Source of the DNA: Geopsychrobacter electrodiphilus DSM 16401 | GTDB lineage: Bacteria > Desulfobacterota > Desulfuromonadia > Desulfuromonadales > Geopsychrobacteraceae | Length of the DNA: 64,000 nucleotides | Reading direction: 5' to 3' | NCBI RefSeq assembly: GCF_000384395.1 | Contig: NZ_ARWE01000001.1 | Span: 3,198,501-3,262,500, forward strand | In this document: piece after piece, positions 1 through 10,200 of the stretch | Numbering within the stretch: position 1 is the first letter of the stretch | Layout: each line of letters opens with the position of its first letter | Translations under genes and position numbers: made by a program | Notes under the pieces: model-generated | Seen by the model: the letters and a program-made list of their open reading frames with translations, nothing else | What the model was told of the DNA's origin: nothing | The model's database searches: none

Positions 1-1
1 G

Positions 2-1138
2 ATTTTGGCCCTTCTCGCGACTCGCGCCCTGCTTAAATCACGCAGAGCCCCGGAAAAACTGGTCCAGACCGATCGCGGCTTGCTGGTTAAAACCATGCCG
101 GTCGTGCTGGGACCCCAACAGGCCAGAGTCATCGCCACCGGCACGGTCAAGGCTCAATATGAAATCACCCTCTCAGCCGAGATCAACGGGCGGCTGACCT
201 GGGTCTCACAACGCTTTGTCGAAGGAGGGTTCTTCGGCAAGGGGGACAAGATCCTCGAAATCGATTCGCGAGATTATCAACTGGCGCTGCAACGGGCTGA
301 AGCCGAGCTGGCGCAAGCCAAAGCAGCACTTTTGACCGAAGAGGAACAGGCCGGTATTGCCAGACGTGAATGGGCGAGGCTGGATCTTGCCGACAAGGGG
401 GAGCCAGGCGCCCTGGTCCTGCGTCAACCGCAACTGCTGAGCGCCAAGGCCGCCTTCGCAGCAGCCGAAGCGGGGATTCAGCAGGCACAGCTCAATCTGC
501 AGCGCACCCAGATTCGTGCACCATTCAACGGGCGTCTCCGCAGCAAAACAGTCGATCGGGGTGAATACATACGCAGCGGGAACCCGCTGGCGGTGCTGGC
601 CAGTTCGAATCGGGCCGAGATTATCGTGCCGCTACCGGTTTCCGATCTCCAGTGGCTCACCATTCCGGCCGCCGGGAGCAAACAACAAGGCTCCTCCTGT
701 ACCATTTCGCTCACAATAGATGGCCAACGCCACCAATGGCAGGGGAACATTCTCCGCTCCTTCGGGGAAGTTGATCAAACCACCCGCATGGCCAAGATCG
801 CCATCGGGGTCGACGATCCTTATCGAATAAAGCATCAACACGCCAAGGAGAAGCTGCCGCTGGAGAATGGGCTGTTTGTCGAGGTGGCCATCGCTGGCAC
901 AGAATTGGGGCAACTGGCCAGTATCCCGCGCAACGCTCTGCGCGAAGGCGACCTGGTCTGGCTGGCCGACGCAAAAAACCAGCTTGAAATCCGCCCTGTC
1001 CATGTTTATCGGCGGCAACAGGAAACCCTCCTTATCGATCGAGGGCTCACTGGCAATGAACGCCTGATTTTAACCAGTATTTCGGGTGCGGCCACGGGAA
1101 TGAAACTGCGCCTGGCAAACGGGGAGAAATCACAATGA
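2..1138 (+). CDS. RND efflux periplasmic adaptor (HlyD/AcrA family), 5' partial
   Basis: Periplasmic adaptor that would link the inner-membrane RND pump encoded next to an outer-membrane channel. The reading frame is open at the window edge, and the usual N-terminal membrane anchor is missing, so the true start lies upstream. The visible part has the adaptor order: a lipoyl/barrel-sandwich half (about residues 40-75), an alpha-helical hairpin rich in Ala/Gln/Glu (about 85-165), the second lipoyl half (RTQIRAPFNGRL, about 165-200) and beta-barrel/membrane-proximal domains to the end. Its stop overlaps the permease start by 4 nt (ATGA), which indicates an operon with coupled translation. The substrate cannot be read from the sequence. 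Confidence 0.9.
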   Translation: MLALLATRALLKSRRAPEKLVQTDRGLLVKTMPVVLGPQQARVIATGTVKAQYEITLSAEINGRLTWVSQRFVEGGFFGKGDKILEIDSRDYQLALQRAEAELAQAKAALLTEEEQAGIARREWARLDLADKGEPGALVLRQPQLLSAKAAFAAAEAGIQQAQLNLQRTQIRAPFNGRLRSKTVDRGEYIRSGNPLAVLASSNRAEIIVPLPVSDLQWLTIPAAGSKQQGSSCTISLTIDGQRHQWQGNILRSFGEVDQTTRMAKIAIGVDDPYRIKHQHAKEKLPLENGLFVEVAIAGTELGQLASIPRNALREGDLVWLADAKNQLEIRPVHVYRRQQETLLIDRGLTGNERLILTSISGAATGMKLRLANGEKSQ

Positions 1139-4100
1139 AAGGGGCCGTGCGCTGGATGGCCAGAAACCATGTGGCGGCCAACCTGTTAATGCTGATACTG
1201 ATTCTTGGCGGAATCATTAAGGCGCCGCATATCAAACAGGAAGTCTTCCCCGAGGTATCTCTCGACCGCATTCTGGTGAGTGTCGCCTACCCAGGTGCCG
1301 GGCCGGAAGAAGTTGAAGAAGGAATTTTGCTCAAGATCGAAGAGGGCTTGACCGGAGTCGACGGCATCAAGCAGCTCAAGTCGACTGCAACGGAAGGCTC
1401 CGGAAGCGTGGTTGCAGAACTCTACGCCGATCAAAACCCGGATCAGGTACTGCAGGACATCAAAAGCGAAGTCGACCGCATCACCACATTCCCCGAAAAC
1501 GCCGAAAAACCGGTCATCAGCAAACTGCTCACTCGGCGCGAGGTCATTTCAGTGGTCGTTTCGGGTACCATCGGCGAACGTGCCCTGCGCCAACAGGCCG
1601 AAAACCTGCGCGACGAACTACTCGAACTTCCCGGCATCACCCAGGTTGATCTGGGCGGCGTGCGGCCATTTGAGATTTCAGTCGAAATCCCTGAAGATCA
1701 CCTGCGCCAGTATCATCTGACCCTGGAGCAGGTGGCGGCACGCATCCGCAGCGCTTCCCTCGATCTGCCCGGCGGGTCGGTCAAGACCAAAGGCGGAGAA
1801 ATTCTGCTGCGCACCAAGGAGCGCCGTTATTTCGGCCCTGAATATGCCGACATCGTGATCCTCAGCAAACCCGACGGCACCCAGGTGAGGTTGGGAGATA
1901 TCGCCCATGTCGTTGATGGCTTTGCCGACACCGAGGAGTATGCCCGATTTGACGGTCAGCCCGCGGCTATGGTCAAGGTCTACCGGGTCGGCGAACAAAA
2001 GCCGACCGAAATTTCACAACTGGTGAAAAATTATATTCAGCAGAAACAACGGCAGCTCCCCGCCAGCGTCAAACTGGCCACCTGGAATGACACCTCTGAA
2101 GTTTTTCAGAGTCGCATGTCGCTGTTACAAAAAAATGCCTTATATGGGTTGACCCTGGTGTTCATTATTCTGGGCCTGTTCCTCGAAATCCGTCTGGCTC
2201 TATGGGTCATGCTGGGGATCCCGATCTCCTTTTTCGGCACCTTGTTTCTCATGCCGTTTCTCGGCGTGTCGATCAACATGATTTCACTCTTCGCCTTTAT
2301 TCTCGCCCTGGGGATTCTGGTCGACGATGCCATCGTCGTCGGTGAAAATATCTACGAACACCGACAATCGGGCAAAGACTTTGTGACCGCCGCTATTGAC
2401 GGAGTTCTCGAAGTGGCGCTGCCGGTGGTTTTTTCCGTGTTAACCACGGTCGCCGCCTTTTTGCCTCTGGTCTATGTCGCAGGCATGATGGGTAAATTCA
2501 TCAAGGTCATCCCGATCATTGTAATTACCCTGCTGCTGGTGTCGCTGGTTGAATCACTCTTTGTGCTCCCCTCACATTTGTCCATGGGGAAAAGGCGCGC
2601 CGAGAGCCGCGGGCTGCTGGGCACCATCGATCGCATTCGGCGCAGCTTCGGCAACGCCCTCGACCGTTTTGTCGGCGGACCCTATCGGCGCACCCTTGAA
2701 CTGGCCATCAATTATCGCTACGCGGCACTCGCTATCGGCCTTGCCATGCTGCTGCTGACCATTGGCGTCGTCAAAGGCGGGGTCGTCAAATTCATTTTCA
2801 TGCCGGAAGTCGACGGGGATCAAATTATCGCCTCGGTGCAAATGACCCGCGGCATGCCGATTGCCGAAACCGCCAAAGTCGAGCAGCGACTCGTCGAAAC
2901 CGCACAGCAGACCGTAGCTGAATACGACAGCAAGCGCCCGGCGGGTGACAGCATCCTGCGCAATATCTACTCAGTAGTCGGCGGCACCATCGCTGGCGGC
3001 GGACCGGCTGGAGGTTTGACCAGCAGCGGCACCCACCTCGCCAATGTCGCCCTGTTTCTGACCAAAAGTGAACTACGGGGCATCCCCGCCAGCGAAATTT
3101 CGGCCCGCTGGCGTGAAAAAATGGGCGAAATGCCAGGGGTCGAATCGTTGTCCTTTGCCTCGAACATGGTGCGTATGGGGGCTAACATCGACATACGCCT
3201 GGCCCACGAACGTTTTGACGTTCTGGAGAAGGCATCGAACCGCCTGCGAGAGACTCTGGCCGCGTATCCCGGGGTTGGGGATATTGAAGATACCTATGCT
3301 CGAGGCAAACGTGAGATCAAGTTGCAGCTCAAACCTGCAGCACGCACCCTGGGGATCACCGAAACAGATCTCGGACGGCAGATTCGGTCAGCCTTCTATG
3401 GGGCCGAGGCGTTGCGACTGCAGCGCGGTCGCAACGAGCTTAAAGTCATGGTGCGCTACCCCGAAGAAAATCGCCGGGCGCTCTCTGATCTCGAGAACCT
3501 GCGGATCCATACCTCGTCGGGAGAGGAAGTCCCCTTGAGCGTCGCAGCCACAATCACCCAGGGCTTTGGTTTTTCCGAAATCAATCGCAGCGACCGCAAA
3601 CGCGTCATCAACGTCACCGCCAGCGTAAACAGTCGCCTGAACAACGCGCAGGATATTTTAAGCGAATTGAAAGCCAAAACTCTTCCCCAGATGCAGGCCG
3701 ACTATCCGGGCTTAAGCTTCGACATGGAGGGGGAAGAAAAAGAGCGCGCTGATTCGATGAACAGCATGTTCAGCGGTTTTCAGCTGGCGCTGGTGATGAT
3801 TTTTGCCCTACTGGCGATCCCCTTCCGCAGCTACAGCCAACCGCTCCTGATCATGGCTGCCATCCCCTTTGGTCTGGTGGGCGCGGTGCTGGGGCATATT
3901 ATAATGGGGTTCTCCTTGAGTCTTTTGAGCATGTTCGGACTGGTGGCGCTGTCGGGGGTGGTGGTCAACGACTCGTTGCTCCTGATCGACCGCGCCAACC
4001 AGAACCGGCGTCATGGTCAGGAACTGCATCCCAGCCTGATAGAGGCGGGGACCCGGCGCTTCCGCCCAATCCTGCTGACCTCTCTGACCACCTTCGGCGG

Positions 4101-4290
4101 GCTGATGCCGATAATTTTTGAAACCAGTGTCCAGGCGCAGTTTCTGATACCGATGGCGATCAGCCTTGGCTTCGGCATCCTCTTCGCGACAGGGATCACC
4201 CTTGTGCTGATCCCCTGTCTATACATGATTCTTGAGGATATCCGCCGCGCCATTGGCCTGCGTGATCATCATGCAGAATACGATCTGTAG
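1135..4290 (+). CDS. RND efflux permease (AcrB/MexB-like superfamily)
   Basis: Proton-driven inner-membrane pump of 1051 residues, the usual length for a hydrophobe/amphiphile RND permease. One TM helix lies near the N-terminus (about 10-30). Two large periplasmic loops follow, each before a bundle of hydrophobic helices (about 335-550 and 865-1035). The TM4 signature LGILVDDAIVVGENI, with the adjacent Asp pair used for proton relay, is present at about residues 390-404. The second half carries the matching GVVVNDSLLLIDRAN segment. It overlaps the adaptor by 4 nt. No outer-membrane channel gene follows, so it either borrows one or that gene lies upstream of the window. Substrate unknown. Confidence 0.95.
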   Translation: MKGAVRWMARNHVAANLLMLILILGGIIKAPHIKQEVFPEVSLDRILVSVAYPGAGPEEVEEGILLKIEEGLTGVDGIKQLKSTATEGSGSVVAELYADQNPDQVLQDIKSEVDRITTFPENAEKPVISKLLTRREVISVVVSGTIGERALRQQAENLRDELLELPGITQVDLGGVRPFEISVEIPEDHLRQYHLTLEQVAARIRSASLDLPGGSVKTKGGEILLRTKERRYFGPEYADIVILSKPDGTQVRLGDIAHVVDGFADTEEYARFDGQPAAMVKVYRVGEQKPTEISQLVKNYIQQKQRQLPASVKLATWNDTSEVFQSRMSLLQKNALYGLTLVFIILGLFLEIRLALWVMLGIPISFFGTLFLMPFLGVSINMISLFAFILALGILVDDAIVVGENIYEHRQSGKDFVTAAIDGVLEVALPVVFSVLTTVAAFLPLVYVAGMMGKFIKVIPIIVITLLLVSLVESLFVLPSHLSMGKRRAESRGLLGTIDRIRRSFGNALDRFVGGPYRRTLELAINYRYAALAIGLAMLLLTIGVVKGGVVKFIFMPEVDGDQIIASVQMTRGMPIAETAKVEQRLVETAQQTVAEYDSKRPAGDSILRNIYSVVGGTIAGGGPAGGLTSSGTHLANVALFLTKSELRGIPASEISARWREKMGEMPGVESLSFASNMVRMGANIDIRLAHERFDVLEKASNRLRETLAAYPGVGDIEDTYARGKREIKLQLKPAARTLGITETDLGRQIRSAFYGAEALRLQRGRNELKVMVRYPEENRRALSDLENLRIHTSSGEEVPLSVAATITQGFGFSEINRSDRKRVINVTASVNSRLNNAQDILSELKAKTLPQMQADYPGLSFDMEGEEKERADSMNSMFSGFQLALVMIFALLAIPFRSYSQPLLIMAAIPFGLVGAVLGHIIMGFSLSLLSMFGLVALSGVVVNDSLLLIDRANQNRRHGQELHPSLIEAGTRRFRPILLTSLTTFGGLMPIIFETSVQAQFLIPMAISLGFGILFATGITLVLIPCLYMILEDIRRAIGLRDHHAEYDL

Positions 4291-4458
4291 CCCGGAAATG
4301 AAGATCAAACCAGCTTGAGAGTGATAGCCCAGACGCAGCCAGCTGAGCAGAAAGAGAGTACCGTCAATCGAATAAGCGCAGAACTCGAAGAATCTGATAT
4401 GATCAAACAGATTCGTGTTCACTCGCGACCCAACATACCCGGAGCTCTGAAATTAACC

Positions 4459-5175
4459 ATGCTGGAGAACCACTCCCGTCCCCCGCTGACGAAAAGCCTT
4501 TTTCTGTGTATCGAGGATCATCCCCTCAGCGAATTACTCAAGGCCCTAATGCGGGAATGGGGATACCATCAAACCGAAAACCCTGAAGAGCAGTCATTGC
4601 TCGTGATCAGTGAAGGCCTGCCGCAACCCTCAGGGTTTCAGCAGGTGCTGACCTTCCATACGTCTCCTTCTCGCAACCGGCAGCGCCTCCAGATCCCACT
4701 GACGATCGAGAATTTGTATCTGGCCCTGGAAAGTTATTTTCACCGTGAACCAAGAAAACACCTCCGCATAAATATCGACTGGCCGATTCGGGTCACGGTC
4801 CGCGATCAACAGTTCCTGACGCATGCAGTCACCGTTGCAGATTGCGGGATCCGTTTTATATCACCAATCGATCTGGACCGGCGGGAAGAGATGCAGATCC
4901 TCATTGAACGCGAAGATGAAACATACAATCTTCACGCCGAGGTGGTCTATTCAATTGTCGGAAAGGAGATCGGGCGGGGGGACAAGATTGAAGTAGCGGT
5001 GGTATGCACCCCCCAATCGAAAGAGGTTCGTGACAGTCTTCGCAGCCGGATTATCGACAATTATCTCGCGCGCGTGAGACCTGTACTCGGCAGCAACCTG
5101 TTTGCCGAAGCCCTGCGCCAGCTCAATTCAACCAGCATGTCACAGACCGTCACGACTGCTCGACCTGTCCTTTAA
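4459..5175 (+). CDS. PilZ-domain protein with degenerate c-di-GMP motif
   Basis: About 238 residues from the ATG chosen. In-frame starts at 4399 (ATG) and 4315 (TTG) would add 20 or 48 poorly conserved-looking residues, and none of the three has a strong ribosome site. The N-terminal ~90 residues look like a receiver-type fold without an obvious phospho-acceptor. The C-terminal ~110 residues resemble PilZ, beginning with RKHLR, which fits the RxxxR half of the c-di-GMP site. The second half of the site, normally (D/N)xSxxG, reads TVADCG, so the Asp/Asn and Ser positions are replaced. Either binding is weakened or the protein is a non-binding PilZ. It lies 168 nt after the RND permease and converges with a tiny lipoprotein gene. 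Confidence 0.75.
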   Translation: MLENHSRPPLTKSLFLCIEDHPLSELLKALMREWGYHQTENPEEQSLLVISEGLPQPSGFQQVLTFHTSPSRNRQRLQIPLTIENLYLALESYFHREPRKHLRINIDWPIRVTVRDQQFLTHAVTVADCGIRFISPIDLDRREEMQILIEREDETYNLHAEVVYSIVGKEIGRGDKIEVAVVCTPQSKEVRDSLRSRIIDNYLARVRPVLGSNLFAEALRQLNSTSMSQTVTTARPVL

Positions 5176-5249
5176 AGACAGGGAATGCAGGGAACGCAGC
5201 CACTTAACAGCAGGAACATCCCCAGCCCCAGGAAATATTTATAATTCAC
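5172..5249 (-). CDS. Tiny lipoprotein, 25 aa
   Basis: A GTG-started frame of 25 codons encodes MNYKYFLGLGMFLLLSGC followed by VPCIPCL and TAA. It has a short positive N-terminus, a hydrophobic stretch and a clear lipobox (LLSGC), so the mature product would be an eight-residue lipopeptide with three Cys. A GGAG ribosome site lies 9 nt before the GTG and overlaps the stop codon of the upstream response-regulator gene, which suggests coupled translation. The 3' end overlaps the convergent PilZ gene by 4 nt. No function can be assigned; entericidin-like small lipoproteins are only a structural comparison. It is too short for usual gene callers. Confidence 0.55.
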   Translation of the reverse strand: MNYKYFLGLGMFLLLSGCVPCIPCL

Positions 5250-5255
5250 CACTTA

Positions 5256-7229
5256 CTACTCCTTGTTGAGAAATTTTTTGAACAACCCCTTCGAGGGCTC
5301 TTGTTGCCCGCGCCGCAAATTAATCAGCCTGAGTTCACGCAGGGCTTCTGTCGATTTTGGATTGGCCTGAACCGCCATTTCAAATGACTTTTCAGACTGT
5401 CGCTCTTTCCCCAAGGCCTGATACACATAGCCGAGAAAGAGATGAGTCTCTTCAAGTCCCGGATTCAGTTCCCGCGAGGAGAGCAGAATTTCGAGCGTCT
5501 TGTTCTGAATTCCGTCATTTTCTGGGGCGGACTTAAACAGAGCCCAGGCGTAACTGGTCAGATACTCTGGTTCTTCAGGGCTCAATTCGATTGAAATCTT
5601 CAATTTAGCCGCAGCCGCCTTGAACTGACGGACCTTCAACAGACCCCGCCCCTGCTGAAAGGCCGTCTCGGCTTCTATCACCTGGTTGACATCGATCCTG
5701 CCTTTTGGCCCGTGTTCAAGCTCGTCCCGATAGCTGCTGCGCAGCGTTGGATTACTCAGCACACTGTACGCCTGAGTCACATGGCCGAAGATCTCATTGA
5801 CCTTGTTCTCCATGTCATTTGACAATCCCCGCCCGAGAAAGCGGTCAGGATGGTAGAGCTTCGCCAGTTTATAATAGGCGCGTCGCACCATGCCGCTGTC
5901 ACACTGATGTTCAACACCGAGAGCGGTAAAGTAATCGGAGGACATGATCCGCTTGTAATCTTCGAGTATCTCCTTACGCAGTTCACCATCGACAGGTCTC
6001 TCGGCCTTCCGCTGGGCACGCGCCTCATCGTCCAGTCTGCTGGCCGTCGTCCGCAGTGTCACCATGCCCGAAATGACCAACGCAACCATCACCTGCTGCA
6101 CCTCACGCCGCGACAACGGGTGCCGTTCAAGAATTTTCTCCAGGCTCAGATCTCCCAGACACTCGGCAAAAACTTCTTCGCCACGGCGGGAAAGACCCAT
6201 CTCCTGATACAGATAGAGTGGATTTTCAGCCTGTTTCACGTAGTCGATCAGATGAGGCCGTAAATAATTTTCGATCTGGTCCCGGTTCCAGTATTTACTC
6301 ACCCCCTCGAGAATCAGGCCAGCCGGAGAGAGTTCAATGCTGGTTATATTCTTGCGGAAATCCGCCTGTGGTAAAAAACGGAACTGGCCTTCAGTCCAGG
6401 CAAAAACATTCAGTAGTTTTTCTGTGACCTGTTTTTTGAGCGCAGCGTGTAAATCCTCAGGCGTGAGCAGACCCATCTCGATCAACTCGGTCCCCTGTAA
6501 CCGCCCCGAAGACTTGCTCCGCTCGACCGACTGGTCGCAATCGACCTGGGTGATAACATCGTCTTTGACCAGCATGCGACCCAGACATTCTCCCAGAATA
6601 TTGGAGCGGGCAAAGACCGGGTAACCGTTCTTAATATAGATGACCTTCTTGGCGGCCTTATTCTGCAGATGCAGCAGTCCGGTTAACTTCTGCTGATACA
6701 GTTGATGCAGCAACCGCGGAAACTGCTGCTGTGCGAGTTTTCCTGAGATGACACCGGAATCCACGACCGGAGGGGTTTCATCCGTAACGTCCTCAGCCTC
6801 GGTCGGTTCCGGCTGCGCCTCGACCGGGGCCGCGGGTGCCTCCCCGACATCATCGCTCTTGCCGATCAGGGACTCGACTACTTCGAACAGATCAGCCACA
6901 CTGAAAGGTTTGAGTAAAAAAGCACTCGCCCCGTACTCACGCATGGCGTCAGCCATCTGCTGTTCAGTCTGGAACATGGCGGTCATCATCACCACCGGAA
7001 TTGTCCTGGTCTGCTCATGCTTGCGCAGCGCGGAGCAGATCGTCTGCCCCGAAATCTCGGGCATGTTTAAATCGAGAAAGACCAGATCAAATTTTCCAGC
7101 CAGCAGCTGCTGAAGACCGGGCGCACCCCGCTCGGCAAGGGCAACTTCGTAGCCTTTAACAAACAGGGACTTTTGCAGAAATGAGCGGATCCCCCGATCG
7201 TCATCTATGACCATCACGCTTTTTTTCAT
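5256..7229 (-). CDS. Response regulator with REC, DUF4388-like, DnaJ and TPR regions
   Basis: A 657-residue multidomain protein. The N-terminal receiver (about 1-120) has DDD near residues 9-11, the phospho-acceptor Asp in LVFLDLNMP (about 53) and the conserved Lys in LLKPF. A DUF4388/PATAN-like region follows (about 155-300, with a GRLQGTELIEMGLLTPEDL segment). At about 430-500 comes a J-domain with helix II/III and an intact HPD (KLYHPDRF). TPR-like helices finish the protein (about 530-640). The start is the ATG at 7229, with AGG 5 nt upstream, rather than the GTG two codons earlier. It lies 18 nt downstream of glnE. Inference: a phospho-signal is passed to Hsp70 or to protein partners rather than to DNA, since no DNA-binding domain is visible. 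Confidence 0.85.
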   Translation of the reverse strand: MKKSVMVIDDDRGIRSFLQKSLFVKGYEVALAERGAPGLQQLLAGKFDLVFLDLNMPEISGQTICSALRKHEQTRTIPVVMMTAMFQTEQQMADAMREYGASAFLLKPFSVADLFEVVESLIGKSDDVGEAPAAPVEAQPEPTEAEDVTDETPPVVDSGVISGKLAQQQFPRLLHQLYQQKLTGLLHLQNKAAKKVIYIKNGYPVFARSNILGECLGRMLVKDDVITQVDCDQSVERSKSSGRLQGTELIEMGLLTPEDLHAALKKQVTEKLLNVFAWTEGQFRFLPQADFRKNITSIELSPAGLILEGVSKYWNRDQIENYLRPHLIDYVKQAENPLYLYQEMGLSRRGEEVFAECLGDLSLEKILERHPLSRREVQQVMVALVISGMVTLRTTASRLDDEARAQRKAERPVDGELRKEILEDYKRIMSSDYFTALGVEHQCDSGMVRRAYYKLAKLYHPDRFLGRGLSNDMENKVNEIFGHVTQAYSVLSNPTLRSSYRDELEHGPKGRIDVNQVIEAETAFQQGRGLLKVRQFKAAAAKLKISIELSPEEPEYLTSYAWALFKSAPENDGIQNKTLEILLSSRELNPGLEETHLFLGYVYQALGKERQSEKSFEMAVQANPKSTEALRELRLINLRRGQQEPSKGLFKKFLNKE

Positions 7230-7247
7230 TAACACCTGCTTTCTATA

Positions 7248-10200
7248 TCAATTATCTGCCGTCACCGGGCAAAGAGTCCGTTCAAAAATTGTGCGAATAT
7301 TCTCGGTAAGCCGGTGATAGTCCCCTAGCAACTGTTCCTCCGGCAGACTGAGCCCCTTTTCATAGCCAAGACTGCGTGCAATCCGATTGAGCCCTGCACC
7401 GCTGGCACTTAACTCATTCATCGACTGATCATAGAACAGACGTAACTTATTTTCCAGCCGCCTGAGCCCCTTGTACCCCTTAAGCAGGGCCTTGCCATCT
7501 TTTTTATCCAGCAGTTTCAGTTTGACCAGCGCCTTCAGCAGTACCAGGGTATTCTGTGAGTGTAACTGCCGATGTGTTCGTCCATGTTTCAATTGCAGAT
7601 ACTGGGTAATAAATTCTACATCGACCATGCCGCCACGGCCGGTCTTGATATTAATCCGCTCGCTATCTTCCCTGGCAATCTCCAGCTCCATCCGTTGTCG
7701 CAGGCGACAGATCTCCGGCGCAAGATCTTCGGGCAATTCACGCTCGAAGGTCAACTCTTCAATCAACGCCTGCGCCCGGTTCAGAAATTCATCCGGCCCG
7801 CAGATCATGCGCGCGCGGGTCATCGATTGCCGCTCCCAGGGTTGTGCCGTTTCGCGATGATAACGCTCAAAGGCATCAAGGCCGGTCACCAACGAGCCCT
7901 GATTTCCCGAAGGGCGCAGCTGGGTATCGATCTTGTAGACGATCCCCTCGCGTGTCACCAGGGTCAGAATGCTGATAATCCGTTGTGCCAGCCGACCGAA
8001 ATATTCCTGGCTGTTCAACTGGCGGAACCGTTCCGGATCAGTACCAGCGACCGGACGGGTCGTGCCGGCCCCTTCATGCAGAAAGATGATATCAAGGTCT
8101 GAGTGGTAATTGAGCTCATACCCCCCCAGTTTCCCCATGGCGACAACGCCAAAGGCGACTTCACGCTGTGGTTCGGCCTCAAGAAAAGGCAGACCAAAGC
8201 GGGGAATCAATTCTTTACGCGCCATCAGGATGGCCCGCTCGAGGCAGACCTCCGCCAAGAGAGAAAGTTGATGCGTCCCCTCGCTCTGTCCAAGCTCGCC
8301 ATGCAGATCGTTCAGGGCGATGCGTAAAAATTCTTCATTCCGAAAGCGCCGTAGAATTTCGAGCTGATCTTCGTAGCTGTCCGTAGCATTGATCTGCAAG
8401 GTCAACTCTTCGACCATTTGCGCCTGGGGTTTAACGCTCACCGCACCGGCACGCGAAACCATGGTATCCAGCAGTTCAGGACGCTGAATGAAAATGCGCG
8501 ACAACATCTGACTTGAACCGAAAAGCGAAACCAGAAGCTTAACAATCTCAGGATTTTCAGCCAGCAAGGCAAAGAATGAGGCCCGACTATGTAACCGATC
8601 CAAAAAAGCTTCGAGATTACTTAACGCCTGATCCGGATTAGGCGAATCGAGTAAAGCCGACAGCAGCAGGGGGGCCAGCTGTTCCAGATAACGCCGTCCC
8701 CGTTCCGTCAGTCGGCGCTCGGGCTGATCGCCATGCAGGGTGCGCAAACTTTGATAGGCGACATCCGGATTGGAAAAGCCCCGTTCTTCCAGAAGATCCT
8801 TAACCTGATCAGGGTCGGACTCATGGTCAAAGATAAAACTGACCTCGGGCCTCAACACATCAGGCGTCTCAACCGCATGGAAGAGGTCGCGATAGATGCG
8901 ACAGACCTCATCACGCTCCGCCTTAAGTGCGGCTTCAAATCCCTTGTACTCGGTAAACCCGCTGCGGCGTGCGAGTGCCAGGAGCTCAGCTTCGCGGATC
9001 GGCAACGAATGGGTCTGACGTTCCTGCACGATCTGAATCCGGTGCTCAACGGTGCGTAAAAAACGATAGGCCCGCTGCAACCTTGCCACCTCCGCAGGAC
9101 TCACCAGCCCCTGCTCCCCCAGCAGCGTTAACGCCTTGAGCGAATTCCGCTCACGCAACAGGCGATTTTTACCACCATTCACCAGCTGCTGCGCTTGAAT
9201 GAAGAATTCGATCTCACGAATGCCGCCGCGCCCGAGCTTGAGGTTGAGCTCCCCTTCACTGGTGCGGTTTAAACTGGCGTCGATCTTCTGCTTCATCAGC
9301 ATGATATCCTCGATCATGCCGAAATCAAGATAGCGCCGGTAGACAAAGGGCTCCAGCCGTGCCAGCAACTCTTCACCCAGTTCGATACTGCCAGCCACCG
9401 GGCGCGCCTTGATCATCGCCGCACGCTCCCAGCTCTGGCCCCAGGACTCATAGTAGGTTTCGGCCGCATTAAGCGAGATCGCCAGGTCGCCGCTGTTGCC
9501 ATCGGGCCGCAGCCGGGTGTCGACCCGAAAGACGAAGCCGTCGGCCGTAGGTTGATTGAGGGCGCGGGTGATCATCTCCGATAACTTCAAATAATACCGC
9601 CGCAGCTCGACCTGTTCCCCACGACTGCCGCCGCTGGTCTGGCCGCACATGGTCGAGTAGCAGTAGATCAGATCAATATCTGAAGAAAAATTGAGCTCAT
9701 AACCACCCAGCTTCCCCATACCGAGGATCGTGAACTCTGTCATTTCACCATCCTCATCCAGGGGCTCCCCATACTCCTGCTGCAATTGGTACGAACAGTA
9801 TTCGTAGGCAATCTGGAGCGCGGCGGCGGCTAACCCGGAGAGTTCGGCGGTAACCTCTTCAAGCGTCGCCAGGCCACAGAGATCACGTCCACCGATACGC
9901 AGGAACTGATGCGCCTTGTAATAACGCAACCGTTGATCGGCCTCTTCGGCAGGCGTTTCGATCGGGATCAGACGCCTGAGATCGGCGATCATCTGCGCTT
10001 CAGTGCAGGCTTGATCAATCTCGGCCTGGATAAAGAGTTGGGCAAAAAAGCGCTTGCCGCGACACATCAGCGTGCCCAGAAAAGGCGAGCCCCCCAACAT
10101 GATCAACAACTGAAGACGCCGCTCCCTGTCGCTGAGGACCTGCAGCAGCTGGACATGATCGACAACCGCCAGGAGGCGTTCCAGATAATTGAGGGTCAGA

